A stretch of 64,000 nt of DNA from Strigamia acuminata (lineage: Eukaryota; Arthropoda; Chilopoda; Geophilomorpha; Linotaeniidae), in NCBI GenBank assembly GCA_949358305.1, contig OX442314.1, positions 8,053,060-8,117,059 on the forward strand. The letters run 5' to 3'. The notes below the pieces were generated by a model. The model was given only the letters and a program-made list of their open reading frames with translations. It searched no databases and was not told where the DNA came from. This document shows positions 62,745 through 64,000 of this stretch, one piece after another. The stretch's first letter is position 1; the number at the start of each line of letters is the position of its first letter. The position numbers were made by a program, and so were the translations under genes.

Positions 62745-64000
62745 ACAAACAAAATTCAATAGTAGAAAATAATAATTAATTTATTAATAACACTATAATT
62801 TATACATTATCCAAAAAAACCAAACGAAAACCATTTCTTAATACAATCACAATTCCACAGTACAATATTAAATGTTTAAACTAAACAAGAACGAAGAGAA
62901 AACAAGAATTTATTCCAAGTGCCTTTCAATATCAACCAATGTTTCAATGTTTTTTCCTCCATTTTTAATTCAATAATAGCAACAAACGTGTTAATTTTAA
63001 GCAAGAAATAATAAATTGTTTCATTTTACGATTAATTTGAATGGTTTCGTCATTGCAGCTGGCCCTGTCAAATGCTTGTAAATACTGTACAAGTTGTACG
63101 ATTTCATTAACGTTGATACAGTTCTTGCTCGTTGTACGATTTTATCGCGGGCCTTTTGTGTAATGTGTTTGTAAATATGTTTTTACGGTAATGATTAAAT
63201 ATGAATTTTAAATCGTGTTGTTTAAATAAATAAGCCTCGTGACTTCCGGAATTTGTTTATCGATGACGTTTGCCTGGAAAGATTTATGTAACGTTGATTT
63301 TATCGTTTGAAAATGGGTGCTGGGGATTTAGATTTTTTTTTATTTATACAAATAAATCTAATTCGACGTTTTGAACCAAAATGTTTAATGTAAATAACGA
63401 TAGGTTCGTGAGTTTAATTTATTATTAGGCGGATGAGTAGAAACACCAACATAATTGTACGGAGTTTCGAGAGTGGCTCGTTTTTGTAAATTTTGTTTAG
63501 GTTGTCAATCTCTGGCTTCTCGTCAATTTAGGAGCAAATCTTTCGCCTTTTACTAAAGATTTCCGTGGCGAGGAGCATTCAATGAGTCTATAGACTAATT
63601 TTTGAAATCCTGTCTTCGGGCGGGATAATAAACAAACAAAAAATAGAATAAAACTTTTCTGGTTCGCTACGTACAAGATGGCGGTGTCCGGTGTTATTTT
63701 AGGACAATAACACAAACGAACAGTAAAGCGCTGAAATTATTATTTGTAATAATTTATAAAAAGTTTGTTTGAATCGCCAAATGCTCCACGAAATTTTCTT
63801 TCTTCTTCTTTTACGTCTTCTGCGCGTCATTCTCTATTACTAGTACAGTATTGAATTCACAACTTAACTGGAAAACCAAATAATTACTAAAAATAATTTC
63901 TGTTCAAATTTAGCGCCAAAGTATGACCTTTCAATTTTGTTCACGAACCTAATTTGCTATTCAGGGTCGAAACTATTTCTCTAACTACCAATGTAGTCCA
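62745..64000. other. 3' flank of ERO1, no further gene seen
   Basis: AATAAA overlaps the ERO1 stop region (about 62740) and more occur downstream (for example near 63226), so polyadenylation is probably close. The rest is AT-rich. Short open frames on either strand show no recognisable motif or codon bias. I see no RNA gene or mobile element. Confidence 0.5.

Noticed and set aside
63497-63715. 72-codon minus-strand ORF downstream of ERO1
   Set aside because: No motif, no splice or promoter support; typical length for chance.
1-64000. tRNA or rRNA genes
   Set aside because: Only tRNA-complementary primer sites (18-19 bases) were seen; no cloverleaf or rRNA sequence was recognised by eye.

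Overview
This window is a nuclear segment of an arthropod genome, most likely an insect. The evidence is spliced host genes with GT-AG introns, animal-type retrotransposons primed by initiator tRNA-Met and tRNA-Gln, a small secreted cysteine-stabilised peptide gene, and AT-rich introns full of minisatellites. I cannot name the order with confidence. Most of the first 52 kb is mobile DNA inserted into mobile DNA.

Layout. (1) 1-26690: a Gypsy-type LTR element (Gypsy-1), cut off by the left edge. It has gag, a -1 frameshift signal, pol, and then an extra non-envelope ORF that is spliced and sits 3' of pol. That ORF is split by a complete Copia element (Copia-1, 6880-14034). The 3' LTR is split by a complete LTR element with 1.9-kb LTRs and no pol (16292-25924), which carries one 497-codon ORF and three tandem copies of its primer-binding site. 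(2) 27135-27360: a two-exon gene for a 52-aa secreted six-cysteine (CS-alpha-beta) peptide. (3) 27520-52556: an AAAACGACCG-type minisatellite broken up by nested elements: a CACTG-ended DNA element (27686-34829) holding Gypsy-3 (28606-34425); a CCCATATG-ended TA element (35145-51449) holding the remains of Gypsy-2 (35525-43917) and a complete reverse-strand Copia-2 (43963-51242). Gypsy-2 itself carries a 170-bp MITE and a dead Tc1-like element. (4) 52557-56649, minus strand: an intact five-exon ankyrin/SOCS-box (ASB-like) gene and, next to it, a decayed tandem copy. (5) 57327-62744, plus strand: an intact 14-exon ERO1 gene, head to head with the ASB gene, with large minisatellites in its introns.

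The most unusual theme is a group of LTR elements that carry an extra, non-envelope ORF just upstream of the 3' polypurine tract. Gypsy-1 ORF3 is spliced. Gypsy-2 ORF3 has a promoter-like stretch, a 5'-UTR intron and a cysteine cluster. The pol-less element keeps only such an ORF. The three proteins do not obviously resemble each other or anything I recognise.

Target-site duplications and LTR identity give a relative order. Gypsy-1, the DNA elements and Gypsy-2 are older; Copia-1, Copia-2 and the pol-less element (LTR pairs apparently identical) are recent; Gypsy-3 is slightly older, with two LTR differences. All exon models were built by hand from reading phase and splice consensus.
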